NCBI GenBank assembly: GCA_009760885.1
Contig: CM019703.1
Span: forward strand, 11,796,459-11,860,458
Direction of reading: 5' to 3'
Length of the DNA: 64,000 bases
From: Achatina immaculata
Taxonomy: Eukaryota; Mollusca; Gastropoda; Stylommatophora; Achatinidae
The position numbers were made by a program, and so were the translations under genes. This document shows, piece after piece, positions 12,001 to 20,790 of this stretch. Under the pieces are notes generated by a model that saw nothing but the letters and a program-made list of their open reading frames with translations, ran no database searches and had not been told where the DNA came from. How positions within the stretch are numbered: the first letter of the stretch is position 1; each line of letters starts with the position of its first letter.

Positions 12001-13254
12001 AAAAATTGGAAGAAGTGGAGAGTTTTGAATATCTTGGATCACTGCTAACTAATATTGGAGATACAATGAGGGAAATTAAAAGGAGAACATCTATTGCTCT
12101 TCAGAAAGTAAAACAAATAAATAATCTGTGGAGAGGAGTAGACAGAACTACAAAAATAAGATTTTTAAGGGCATGCATCTTTCCCATCGCAACATATGCC
12201 TGTGAGACGTGGAAACTTAACAAAACAGCTGAGAAACACATAAATGCCTTTGAATGTAAATGCTACAGAAGAGTTCTCCAAATATCGTGGACACAAAAAG
12301 AACAAATATATCTATACTACAAGAGCTTAATATTGAAGAAGGCTGGGTAGTAAAGAGGATTAAACAGAGAAAACTGAAATATTTTGGACACATTAAACGT
12401 CATGATAATCTAGAGAAGACCATATTGGAAGGATACATAATGGGAAAAAGAAAAAGAGGAAGACCAAAACGAAGATGGCTGCAAGAAATCGTTGACGATC
12501 TGCAAATGGACGCAGCAGCAGCAGGCCATCTTGCTCACAACCGAGAGGCCTACAGGAGTGCTGTTTGGGAGGCAAAGTTCCACAAGGGACATGCAAATGA
12601 ATGAATGAAATCAGATGTATTTCAACAACTATTATTTTTTTTTTAAAAGAAAACAGATGGAGGTGTATGGTTCAGTTTTACAAAAAAGATAAGAGTGAGG
12701 AAAGTAGGAAGAAAGCAAGATGAATATGTACAAATGAAGAACATACAACAATCCAATATCAGCCCGACTTTCTTACTAGAAGACCATAAAAGCAAAATCT
12801 ACATTTTTCTTGTTTTTATCTGTTGTGTTGTTTTTGTATGTGATCCTTGAAAAAAAGGTTTTCCAAAATATTGGACTGTTGCATGTTATTCGTTTGTATG
12901 TACTCATCTTACTTTCTGCCATTCTTATTTCTGCCCATTTTCCTCACATTTTTTTGGTAAAACTGAACCATACACCTCCATCTATTTTCATTACTAGAAC
13001 CAGTTTTACGGCAGTCATCATTTCTTTTATTTATGTAATAATACACAAAAACATCTATACCATATCATGCTCTGTGCAGTAAAGAACAAAGTGACTTATA
13101 CCTTCCACTTTTCAGCACATTTTTTTGAGAATTCTGTAAACACAACTGTGTCATTAGGATGTTTCTTCTTGTGTTCTTCACGGCAGGTCTGAAGAAAGAA
13201 TGCATAAGAAGACATGCGGCCTCTAGGCTTGGCTTCGCCGTCCTTTTTCTCCAT
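5947..13254 (-). CDS. HMGB: HMGB-type high mobility group box protein, 198 aa, four coding exons
   Basis: Abundant nuclear chromatin protein that binds and bends DNA without strong sequence specificity. Coding exons are 13254-13102, 7969-7818, 7035-6867 and 6069-5947, all with GT donors and AG acceptors, giving a continuous 198-residue reading frame. Box A spans about residues 8-80 ([20 protein letters not shown], then the [13 protein letters not shown] helix end). A basic linker ([14 protein letters not shown]) follows. Box B spans about 96-165 ([32 protein letters not shown]). A Gly-rich hinge and a 16-residue all Asp/Glu tail (183-198) complete the classic A-B-acidic plan; length is close to the usual 200-215. 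The start codon is in a Met-Glu-Lys context just before box A. An AG acceptor at 13280/13281 implies an upstream non-coding exon. The 5.1-kb second intron is filled with transposons. Confidence 0.95.
6867..7035 (-). CDS. HMGB: HMGB coding exon 3 (box B)
   Basis: Begins after a CTTCAG acceptor by completing the split Leu codon, then encodes [12 protein letters not shown] through KARYER. It ends in phase 0 at a GTAGGT donor. It carries nearly all of box B. Confidence 0.94.
7302..7460. repeat. RTE 5'-region fragment in HMGB intron, near-identical to 19168-19328
   Basis: About 160 bp, starting at ACTTAGTGGTTAATG, match a segment at 19168-19328 with only a few substitutions. There the segment joins the antisense start of an RTE endonuclease reading frame. 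Similarity stops abruptly near 7460. Probably a short truncated retrotransposon insertion in HMGB intron 3. Confidence 0.6.
7818..7969 (-). CDS. HMGB: HMGB coding exon 2 (end of box A and linker)
   Basis: Starts after a TTGCAG acceptor with [13 protein letters not shown] and ends inside a Leu codon (phase 2) at a GTAAGT donor. It holds the third helix of box A and the basic linker. Confidence 0.94.
9318..10322 (+). pseudogene. RTE/BovB-like endonuclease domain, one in-frame stop
   Basis: Encodes the N-terminal endonuclease of an RTE-clade LINE, which nicks target DNA for target-primed reverse transcription. Visible blocks are [22 protein letters not shown], the catalytic [24 protein letters not shown] and DCDTDHELL. 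The start of the domain reads VGT-stop-NVRSM where the family has VGTWNVR, so a TGA has replaced the TGG of a conserved Trp. The rest (319 codons from 9363) is open and ends at TAA 10322, just before the Penelope boundary. Confidence 0.85.
10376..10505. repeat. Left inverted terminal repeat of Penelope-like element
   Basis: Reverse complement of 11745-11877, differing by only a few bases over about 130 bp. Contains a short stem (GGC-loop-GCC) followed by GAAA when read on the other strand, reminiscent of the hammerhead core found in Penelope terminal repeats. Related sequence occurs at 12655-12995, 38590-38830 and 40440-40640. Confidence 0.85.
10905..11690 (-). CDS. Penelope-like element C-terminal part: GIY-YIG endonuclease
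   Basis: The 261-residue open frame shows the linker and endonuclease region of Penelope-like proteins: a Cys-rich stretch ([11 protein letters not shown]), the [19 protein letters not shown] block corresponding to the GIY-YIG core, then [13 protein letters not shown] with a conserved Arg/His, and HFCLGNH. The frame is intact to its stop. The first Met is probably internal, since the reverse transcriptase that should precede it is missing. It may be uninterrupted simply because the insertion is fairly young. Confidence 0.87.
   Translation of the reverse strand: MRRLCKEDLDFQDQGHKLLDFFRQRGYPDHVLSSSWNRISHTSRQQALTPKPHCSSDRVKLVLTYHPHSLVVKNILFRHLHLLQTEPETRELFGEPPLVAYRRDKNLRDLLIRSHLKTDGTFYGTRRCGRRRCNTCPFVVEASQISFPKSTLSVQEGFTCTSRNVIYVIMCKRCGLKYIGETGLRLGDRFRQHLNDISKRAWTPVAKHFCLGNHRGKQDVSVSAIRSCSADVLSRRVLEQRLIFQTGCLHPAGINNVFSFL
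11745..11877. repeat. Right inverted terminal repeat of Penelope-like element
   Basis: Partner of 10376-10505. It ends at CTCACCTT directly against LINE sequence, and lacks the outermost 50 bp present at the left end. Confidence 0.85.
11878..12604 (+). pseudogene. RTE reverse transcriptase C-terminal region, frameshifted
   Basis: Reads [48 protein letters not shown] and [11 protein letters not shown], then shifts frame near 12290 and continues as [39 protein letters not shown] and [19 protein letters not shown] before stopping at the 3' tail. This order (thumb, ETW motif, GHIxR, GRPxRRWxD) is typical of RTE C-termini. Related copies: 26354-27349, 28086-30664, 46655-46905, 48541-49645, 50385-50920. 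Confidence 0.85.
12655..12995. repeat. Foldback element built from Penelope-type terminal repeats
   Basis: Two inverted arms (about 12655-12755 and 12830-12995) both end in a GAGGTGTATGGTTCAGTTTTA-type terminus and enclose about 75 bp without a coding frame. The arms match the outer part of the Penelope-like left repeat at 10326. It resembles a solo pair of inverted terminal repeats. Confidence 0.65.
13102..13254 (-). CDS. HMGB: HMGB coding exon 1 (start codon and first half of box A)
   Basis: Encodes 51 residues from the initiator Met to AEKWK. It ends at a GTATAAGT donor in phase 0. The splice acceptor lies 25 bp upstream of the ATG, so the physical exon is 13279-13102 and begins with 5' UTR. 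Confidence 0.94.
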
Positions 13255-13279
13255 GGTCAGTGACTGAGAGATTATTCTA
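13255..13279 (-). promoter_or_regulatory. HMGB 5' UTR segment and splice acceptor
   Basis: A pyrimidine-rich CTTTGCAG acceptor ends at 13280, followed by 25 bp of untranslated sequence before the ATG. This shows that transcription starts further upstream, beyond another intron. The first exon was not identified. Confidence 0.7.
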
Positions 13280-13971
13280 CTGCAAAGTACATAATACATA
13301 AACATTTGGTGTCAGTAGCTAAAAGCATAGGGGAAAAAAGATAAAAAGTGATGTAATGTCTTAAATAGTATAATATGAACAGGTATGAAATATATGAGCA
13401 GTCTTCTTGGTTTGGTAATCAGTTTGATAGGTATTCTTCTCAAGCTTATAAGATAAAAGTTGGATTGGTAATAGGCTACATTCAATTGTTATCCTAACTT
13501 CCCAGAGTGGATCTATGTCTATCATTTTTATGTTTGCAAATTATCCCGATTCCTGAAGCAAAGAGTCAGGGCAGCATTTTCGGCTGAGGATGTAGAGTCG
13601 AGGTCTGAAGTGCCATTAGGGTAGGGTTTTTAACTAAAGATGTGTGGGTGATGGCACTGTATTGCCTGACATGGTTGCACCAACATTGGTGAACCATAAC
13701 AAACCAAGTCCCACCTTTCTATTTTTTCTTTCAGCAACAGGTCCAGCCTGGCTAACGGGTCACTTTGGTGATGGAGTCTGCTAGAGAAGTATTATGCCCT
13801 TCCTGCTTTTTATCTGTGCACAGACTGAAAAAAAAGTCATTATAACCTGCTCCCCATTCAACCTGATGTGCCTCATCTTCATAGCTCTGGCTACAAAGAA
13901 CATCATCTCACAGTTCCAGGGAGATTGAACTATCAGGGATGTGGAGTCTGAAGTAGACAAGATCTTTCCTG
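13280..13971. other. Non-coding, unrecognised DNA upstream of HMGB exon
   Basis: No credible frame or known repeat recognised. The upstream HMGB intron occupies at least its start. Confidence 0.4.
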
Positions 13972-14876
13972 GGAGTTGAGGTCTCTCCTTCTTCTTCGTT
14001 CGCTTCTACCACCAAGACTGCCCTGTGATTCTACTGAGTTTACCCCTTTGGTCCTCTAAAAGTCCTGTGGTCCCCAAAGGACCACACAAGGTCCCCGAGA
14101 GGACCACAAGAGGTTCAGAGTATCGTACGGTTTGAGCCTGTATTCTTGGTGGGTCTCTGAAGCGGGATTGCCTGACACCGTGGTTTTCGCTGCACCAGTG
14201 TGAACTAGAGTTGAACTTCTCACCGGAAGACCTCGGCGTGTTTTAAGATACCCGCGTATCACCGTTGGGTGAGAGGTGGTTGCCCATCCATTCCGACATT
14301 GGACTTTCTCACCGGAAAACCTCAACGTTATTAGGATACGCATACATCCCCGCCGGGTGAGAGGTGGTTGCCTGTCTAGACTGCACTGGTCCAGTGTCTC
14401 CGACTTCAGCATTTTGTGGTCATGGCCGCTACCCTTCCTAGTTGTGACCAGGACGGAGCTTTTGTTCAGGAGGACATATCCTCGCCACTAGTGACTTCCA
14501 CCCCTGGGTTGAGCCGGTTTAGGCATATTGACCCAGTTTGGGCGTGTTTAGGACATGACTGACCTCTGGAGCAGAGGTACCGTGACATGCGTAGCCATCA
14601 AGTTTCACCCCTGGTTTAAGCCGGTTTAGGCATATTTTACCAGTATGGGTGTATTTCAGACGTGACCGACCTCTAGAGCAGAGGCGCCGTGGTATGGGTA
14701 GCTCTCATCGCAATACTGCTGAACATACCGATTAAGCTTCACTTTATCCTTTCCATCACCTTTTTTTTTTACATCGGCGCCACACAGCAACCCTGATTGC
14801 TTTTCCACATTTTCTTCCTTGGCCGGGAGGAGCTTCACTCCACGCGCGGCTCCGAAGAATCTCGCCAACAGTGTGA

Positions 14877-15097
14877 TTTTGAACCAATAAAAGCGCTCTT
14901 TCCATGAGGGTCGGAGCTTGGTAAGCATGTATTAGCTCTAGAATTGCCACAGTTATCCAAGTAGGATCATGTCATCTAAGGAACCTCGACTGATTTAATG
15001 AGCCATTCTCGGTTTCACCGTGAGACAGTGTGAACTTAGACATGCATGGCTTAATCTTTGAGACAAGCATATGACTACTGGCAGGATCAACCAGATA
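14877..15097 (-). rRNA. 18S rRNA 5' end fragment (about 220 nt) within the chimeric retroelement
   Basis: Reads CTGGTTGATCCTGCCAGTAG from the start of 18S rRNA, then GTCATATGCTTGTCTC, AATGGCTCATTAAATCAGT and TAGAGCTAATACATG, and stops after GCGCTTTTATTGGTTCAAAA, about nucleotide 220 of the mature rRNA. A few substitutions from the universal sequence are visible (for example GAGAATGG for GCGAATGG). It is a pseudogene segment, not a functional rRNA gene, because the rest of 18S is replaced by element body. Confidence 0.93.
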
Positions 15098-15574
15098 GCT
15101 TTCTTCAGCGAACCTTAGTCGGATATCTGCCGACAGACCGACCCGAGGCAAGGGAGTGCTCTGCTCAGGGCGGATCCCTTTTGACCCCGGTGGCGTTTTA
15201 TTTCCTTTAACCGGTGGGGGCGGCCGGCGGCTCTCTCTGCTCTAGCGAACGAGAAGAAAGCCCAGCCACCCACAACCAATGCACATTACATACTGCAGAC
15301 CCGATACTCTTTGCGAGAGATGGGCCAATTTCGAGACCATCAGTCGACAAAACCGTAGTACACCGTTAGCACGAACCTGGCTGGCTAGCCTTTTACATGC
15401 TTCACTCGACCGACAAACCACTTGCTTCTGCATCGAAACACCTTAACTCTCGCCATCATAAAGGGAGCGAAAGCCTGTCTCCCAACGCACGGAACTCAAG
15501 AGCGCTTTTTCGCCAAAAGAACGGTCGGCCTGCGCAACAGCAGCAGTCGGTGCTGTGCAGCTCGCGCGGCTGAC
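15098..15574 (-). other. GC-rich head of element A, probable 5' external transcribed spacer of rDNA
   Basis: This segment lies immediately upstream of the 18S start in the order expected for the 5' ETS, and is much more GC-rich than its surroundings. Element B carries the same head (28761-29055) without the 18S part. That it is this species' ETS is inference from position; no reference ETS is available here. Confidence 0.6.
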
Positions 15575-15585
15575 GGAGTTGAGGT

Positions 15586-16450
15586 TTAAGTAAATAATCA
15601 AAATGATTCATAGAGTCTGAAGAAATGAATTGGGATAGGGTTTTCAGCTGAGTTTGTGATGTCAGTATCTGAAGCAAAAAAGTTAGGATATAGTTTTTTT
15701 GCAAAGGATTTCGATGTAGAAATGTACCATTTATGAATGAGTTGATGATGAAGAGAGGAAAAACAGAAAAGTCAAACCCTGAAGCAATTTTGAGAGGAGC
15801 TGGTTGAAATTCTGCATTTATATAAAAGAGTGAGATGGTAGAAAAATAGATGTTGTAGGCTTGGTGTAAGGAGGTATTATTCACTGATTTCCTCCACTGT
15901 CAACCTCTCTTAAGCAATCACATCAGTTCTGCCATTAACATAGCAATAATCTTAAGTTTCACTTAAAAGCAAATAGACTATTAATGGTAAACCCTGCTGC
16001 ATGTCAAATTTTAAGTACTCAATGCTGTATTAACAAATCCAGTATTTCAAACCCATACAAGGTGAAAGACAACTATATTGATTTTTCAAAATCCTAGCAC
16101 AATCACTGTAACAGCCAGTGACCCACTGCTTACTGTTTGCATCTGGACTGGTGAACCATAGTTGACCAAGATCCTATTCTACACTCCAGTGGTGTCCCTG
16201 GAAAAAGCTGTCTGGCTATATAAATAGTGATATTAAAATGAAGATGAACACGGTCTCATTATATGCTGCAGCCAAAATTGCATGTTTTCGGCCAAAAGGA
16301 GCATAACTGTGACACAACACAACCAATACCATTTTGAGGCTGAATAATGGAAAAGGAAACGAGTCAGTGCAATCCATTCTCAGAATCTGACATGGCGCCC
16401 ATGTTTCAGTATATCGGCTACATTGACTGCCAACAGCATCCAGCTGACAA
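15586..16450. other. AT-rich DNA with no recognised gene
   Basis: Short spurious frames only. Pieces around 15630-15730 resemble 13560-13640 in word order (GATAGGGTTTTCAGCTGAG-like), hinting at an older repeat that copy A split or that is locally duplicated. Confidence 0.35.
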
Positions 16451-16454
16451 CTCT

Positions 16455-17530
16455 AGAAAGATAACACAATTCTCTTGGTCTTCCTCTTTATCTTTCCAGT
16501 TTTCAAGCTCTCCTCTTCTCATTATATGTCTAAAGAATTATGACTGTCATTTTCTTATTGATTTAATTAGGTTCCTTCTACATTTGATTTTCTTTGACAT
16601 TCCCTGTTTACCATCTTAGTTGTTAATGGTATTCCTAATATTTTTTCTAATACATCACAACTTTGTTGCCTCAGAGATCTCTGTACCAACCTGTTGATTG
16701 TCCATGAATCACTTACTTAAAGCAGGATAGGTTCAAGACAGCATTTTAGAAGTCTCTTAGGCTTGGTGATGGAGACATATTGAAAAAGATGTTTCACATT
16801 TTTCACTGTTGGCTTGGCATATTCTGTTTCTAATTTTAGAAGTGCATTTCCCATCCAATGTTACTCAGTGCCCAAATATTTAAATGCATACACTTGTCTC
16901 AAGAATGTTCCTTGTACTTTAGCATTGCATTTAGGTGGAACTTTCTTTTGTGTTAAGACCACTATTTCAGTTTTCTTGCTATTTAAGATGAGTCCTTCTT
17001 CTCACTTTCTTTCACTACTATATTTAATAATTTATGCAAGATCTTTCATTTTTGGCTATTAGTACTGTCTCATCTGCATATTGTGGACTGTAGACGTTGT
17101 AGCCTCCAACTCTTAATTCCCGATTTATTTTTTTTCTTTCATATTTTCATGGAGAGGACATGTCCTTGCCTAACTCCTTGCTTTATTGGTTGATATTTGC
17201 CCATCATATTTTCTAACATGATGGCCTACTTCTTGATTCCAATACATGTTTTTTTAATTATTATTAATATTTTCATATCTCTGCCATCAACATTTACATC
17301 CTTTCATTTTTTTCATGATTTCATCATGTTTTACATGATCAAATCCTTGGTATAGCCAATGAAGCACACAAATAAGTCTTTCTGTACTTCTAAAGTTCTC
17401 TCTATTACCATTCTAAGTGAATATGACACTATGTTTTCCTTCTAATTAAATCCAAATGTCTCATCTCCTGTGTTCCATCTTTATTCTGCATCCAGTTACT
17501 CTCATAATAATTCCTAATAGTAGTTTTGTG
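16455..17530 (-). pseudogene. Old degraded RTE reverse transcriptase copy
   Basis: Minus-strand translation with many stops still shows YADETVLIA (YADD box), KESEKKGLILNSKKTEI, FKYLG, LKCCLEPILL and a C-terminal PRE..L region. It is much more decayed than the adjoining copy starting near 17531, so the two are separate insertions of different age. Confidence 0.7.
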
Positions 17531-17662
17531 ATATGCCCCCTATTCTCATTGCATGTCTTATGAAAGTACATTGTCTCTCTCTTATCTTTTTGACAAGGTT
17601 TTTGTCTCTCCAGCTCTTCTCATACATTCTTCATTAGTTATTTTTGCTGTCCAGGGGATTCG

Positions 17663-18658
17663 CTACATTCTTCTAACAAACCACATTTCTGCTGCTTCCA
17701 ATGATTTTTGTGCAAACTTGCCTATTGTCCATGATTCACTTCCATATAACAAAATAGGTTCAATGTAGCATTTTAGGACTCGTTTTCTAACATTCATTGA
17801 TAAGGATGTGTTGGATAATATGTTTCTGATTCTCTTAAATGCAGTCTTTGCTTGGCTTATTCTGTTCCTAATTTCTGTTCTGCATTTTCCATCTGAAGTT
17901 ATTACTACTCCAAGGTATTTGAATTTCTGCACCTGCTTTAGAATAGTTCCATTCAATTTTATACTGCATGCTGGTGGATTCTGTTTCTTAGATATAACCA
18001 TAGTCTCTGTCTTTTTGATGTTCAAAGTAAGACCTTTCTGTTCACTTTCTTTGGCGACTTTATCTAAGAGACTTTGCAGGTCTTGTTGGTTCTCAGCTAT
18101 CAGTACTGTGTCGTCAGCATACCGAAGGTTGTTAATATTGTATCCTCCAATTTGCATGCCTGGTTCTGTGATGATCGTTCTTATAATATTCTCGCTGTAC
18201 AGAGAAAAAAGGTCTGGAGATAGTACACATCCTTGTCGCACCCTTTGTTTTATAGGTTGATATTTTCCAGTTCTATTTTCAACTCGAATTGCTGCTTCTT
18301 GCTGCCAGTATAGATGTTTTACAATCCTCTGGTCTTTGTCGTCTATATTGATGTCTTCAAGCATTTTAATAATTTCATTATGTTTCACCTTATCGAATGC
18401 CTTTATGTAATCAATGAAGCTTAAGTAGAGATCTTTCTGTACTTCTAAAGCTCTTTCTGTTAGTGTTCGTAAAGCATAAATGGCACTGTGTGTTCCCTTT
18501 CCTTCAACAAATCCAAACTGTTCATCTGCTATTTCCATTTTTATCTTTTTCCTTGTTCTTCTCATAATGATTCTCAGAAGTAGCTTTGTTATGTGACATG
18601 AGAGGCAGCTGACAGTCCGGTGGTCATCACATTCCTTTGCACCTGGTTTCTTTGGCAA
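17663..18658 (-). CDS. RTE reverse transcriptase domain, 331 codons open
   Basis: Copies LINE RNA into DNA at the target nick. The open frame runs from PKKPGAKECDDHRT through [50 protein letters not shown] (catalytic YADD), KKTETM, FKYLGVVITSDG and EPILLYGSESW. All core palm motifs are present and uninterrupted. The N-terminal Met is internal to the element's polyprotein, and the last segment ends at a stop around 17663 just before the 3' zinc-finger-like end. Lack of an intact endonuclease makes the copy non-autonomous. Confidence 0.85.
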   Translation of the reverse strand: MPKKPGAKECDDHRTVSCLSCHITKLLLRIIMRRTRKKIKMEIADEQFGFVEGKGTHSAIYALRTLTERALEVQKDLYLSFIDYIKAFDKVKHNEIIKMLEDINIDDKDQRIVKHLYWQQEAAIRVENRTGKYQPIKQRVRQGCVLSPDLFSLYSENIIRTIITEPGMQIGGYNINNLRYADDTVLIAENQQDLQSLLDKVAKESEQKGLTLNIKKTETMVISKKQNPPACSIKLNGTILKQVQKFKYLGVVITSDGKCRTEIRNRISQAKTAFKRIRNILSNTSLSMNVRKRVLKCYIEPILLYGSESWTIGKFAQKSLEAAEMWFVRRM

Positions 18659-19223
18659 TGCTATAAACGTGGATTTAATCAGGTCACTGGGAATATAACC
18701 ACTGTTGTAAATGTCATTCAGTAACTTGGTTGTTATTATTTTTATTCCTGTCTCCTCTAGTGCCTCTATTTTCTTCTATCATTATATCATCAGGCCCAGT
18801 CGTTTTTCCTTTCTTCATGTGTTTGATGGCATCTATGATTTTATCTTCAAGTATTAGTGGTCCATCACAGTCTTCAGTATCTGGTGTTAATTCTGGTCTT
18901 TCTCCTCCATACAGCTCACCGATATACTCTGTCCACAATGTCTTCTTTTCCCATTAACATTTTACCTTCTTTCGATTTCAGGCATCCTGTGGTATATTTT
19001 GTTTTCTTGCCTGTGAGTTCACTAATTCGTTTATGCATGTTTTTGCTGTCTTTAATATGAGAGTCCTCTATCTGTCTGCACTGTTCATTTAACCACACTT
19101 CTTTTGCTTCTCTACATTTGCGTCTTATTTCTTTATTTATCTGGCTACATTTTTCCTCGTTATTTTTACTTAGTGGTTAATGAAAAAAATTCTAATGTCT
19201 TCATATATCCTTGCATTGAAGTT

Positions 19224-19592
19224 TCAGTCTATCTTGTAGCAGCCTTTTTCTCTTTTGAAGTTTGCTTTATATCTGAGGATGTGATTGGCATACATTCTGG
19301 TAACAGCTATTTTACTATTCAACTTCTCTGCACCTGTCCATCTAACTTCACTCATTCCTAATATGTTGATCTTCATCTTTTCCATTTTCATCTTTACATT
19401 TTCTAATTTTCCAGCCTGGAATAAAGTTCTAACATTCCATGTTGCTATTTTGAACTTGTTAGTTGTGCCACCAGTAGCTTGATGATGATCTGGCTTCACC
19501 TGTGGCTCGTGAGCTGCCCTACCGGATGAGGCTGTTCCAAAGGAACATCCTTTAACGTCGTTCATGGCAAATCTATTACTCTGAATAAGCAT
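19224..19592 (-). pseudogene. RTE endonuclease N-terminus
   Basis: Reads KFKIATWNVRTLFQAGKLEN and INILGMSEVRWTGAEKLNSK, the first strand and helix of the RTE endonuclease. It then runs into unrelated sequence and a stop; the catalytic GDFNAK and later blocks are absent. The Met-rich leader upstream belongs to the RTE 5' region. Confidence 0.8.
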
Positions 19593-19916
19593 AATTGCTC
19601 TTGGGATCTACAACAGTGATTTCCTGTTGCCTTCTGTCAGTTTGTGTATGGACTCTCCGCTAGCCTTTGGACTCCCTGTCCTACCCGCAAGGCAGCGGGA
19701 GCAGAGGTTTTAAGGCGCCTCTGACCCGCCTGGTATTCCCTTCACTGAGCACCTGAGGCACTTTATAGGAGTAGTAGAGCCACCTACTACCCCACCTCGC
19801 TCTCTGAGTCTACCGCCAGTTGCTCCGCGCCTGCTTATTTGGACAACTCCTTATTCACAGGGATCCTCCATATCTGGAGGACTTTCACCATCCGCCCCAG
19901 CTTTACCCTAGGAAGA

Positions 19917-20125
19917 GAACATACAAATGAAAATTACGTATACACGAGAGATGAGGGAAAGAAGACCAATAGGGTAGACCAAGACGAAGATGAAAAGACA
20001 ACATAGAAGAGGATATAAGAGAAATTGGTGTCACCAACTGGAGATAGAAGGCAAGGAAAAAAGAGGAATGGAGACAAATTTTATCTGCAGCAATGAGCCT
20101 TAATGGCTTGGAACGCTGAAGAAGA
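19917..20125 (+). mobile_element. RTE-like 3' end fragment with GAAGAA tail
   Basis: Plus-strand sequence shows GRPRRRWKDNIEEDIREIGV, EEWRQILSAAMSLNGLER and then GCTGAAGAAGAATGG. It is a 5'-truncated insertion lying between antisense RTE sequences. Its (GAA)-type terminus resembles that of the chimeric rDNA-headed elements. Confidence 0.6.
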
Positions 20126-20790
20126 ATGGATCATGGTCACTATTGCAGTCAGCTCCTGGCATTGTTTTTTTTTTTAGTAAGGTATTTAGGAATCTTTCAT
20201 TAATAAGAATGTAGTCAAACTGATTAATTTTTTTTGTGGTCTGATCTGCTCCATGGTGCCAGTCTTCTTGGATGTTGCTTAATTAAACCATGTTTCCAAT
20301 ACTCATGTTGTGCATTTCTGCTCATTCTATTTATCTCCTTGCTCGTTTCTCATTTCCAGTCCATCATCCCCTACTAAATCTTTTACTTTTTCATTTTCGG
20401 TTTAGGCATTAAAATCACAGAGTACACATTCATGTGATTTGGTGCAACTCACAGCTTGTTCTAAGTCATCATAAAATATCTGAATATCTTATTCAGAATT
20501 ATCCCCTGCTGGAGCATATGCTTGTACAATGTCTACATTTATATGTCTTCATTTCAACCAAACAACAGCACTTGATCTGAAATATTCTACAATCTGTTAA
20601 CTGTTTCTGATCAATATTTATCTCTATTCTTTCATTTTTATCCCATCCTGAGCATATAACAGTATGCTGTCTGATTTAATTTTGCTTGCACCTATCCTCT
20701 TAAAACATATCAATAATGCTTTCCAGTCTGTGTATTTGTACTAAAAAAGCCATTTATCAATTATAAAAATCGACTTTTTCCTGCACATTG
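20126..20790 (-). pseudogene. Degraded RTE endonuclease region
   Basis: The plus-strand words GATCATGGTCACTATTGCAG and GCAGTCAGCTCCTGGCAT match the antisense endonuclease region at 62000-62040, and following blocks parallel 62050-62400. Numerous indels make it non-functional. Confidence 0.6.

Larger units (their letters stand above)
8836..12608 (+). mobile_element. RTE-type LINE inserted in HMGB intron 2, itself interrupted
   Basis: Flanked by a 9-bp target-site duplication AATCAGATG (8827-8835 and 12609-12617). It begins with a 5' leader rich in short GC blocks, then an apurinic-like endonuclease frame to 10322. RTE sequence resumes at 11878 with the C-terminal reverse transcriptase region and runs to a (TGAA)n-type tail at 12590-12608. 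About 1 kb encoding the reverse transcriptase palm is missing; a Penelope-like element sits in its place (10326-11877). It lies in the opposite orientation to HMGB transcription. Confidence 0.8.
13983..15574 (-). mobile_element. Chimeric rDNA-headed retroelement, copy A (longest head)
   Basis: A 1.59-kb unit flanked by GGAGTTGAGG (13972-13981 and 15575-15584; an 11-bp match if the next T is counted). In element orientation: a GC-rich head of about 480 bp (15574-15098) that runs straight into the 18S rRNA 5' end (15097-14877); a 185-bp segment of unknown origin starting CACTGTTGGCGAG; two or three direct repeats of about 110 bp containing TATGCCTAAACCGGCT (about 14690-14440); repeats of about 90 bp containing CACCTCTCACCC (about 14400-14200); a stem of GTGGTCC/GGACCAC; and a tail ending in (GAA)n. 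No protein frame is evident. TSDs and tail fit target-primed insertion by a LINE. Copies B and C are at 28761-30376 and 32402-32948. Confidence 0.8.
17531..19915 (-). mobile_element. RTE-type LINE, internally deleted, with 5' leader
   Basis: Minus-strand LINE with reverse transcriptase (18658-17663), a linker region (19098-18714), an endonuclease N-terminus (19592-19224) and a GC-rich 5' leader (19915-19600). Most of the endonuclease domain is missing: the linker joins endonuclease N-terminal sequence near 19165 via the ACTTAGTGGTTAATG segment shared with HMGB intron 3. The copy at 59875-62555 retains the missing part. The 3' end is lost against the older copy. Confidence 0.75.

Noticed and set aside
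14056..14412. 118-codon minus-strand frame in chimeric element A (and similar frames at 32387-32731)
   Set aside because: It follows the internal tandem repeats, is not conserved in frame between copies A, B and C, and has no domain.
14877..15097. Genuine rDNA locus
   Set aside because: Only the first about 220 nt of 18S are present, fused to repeat sequence and enclosed by a TSD.
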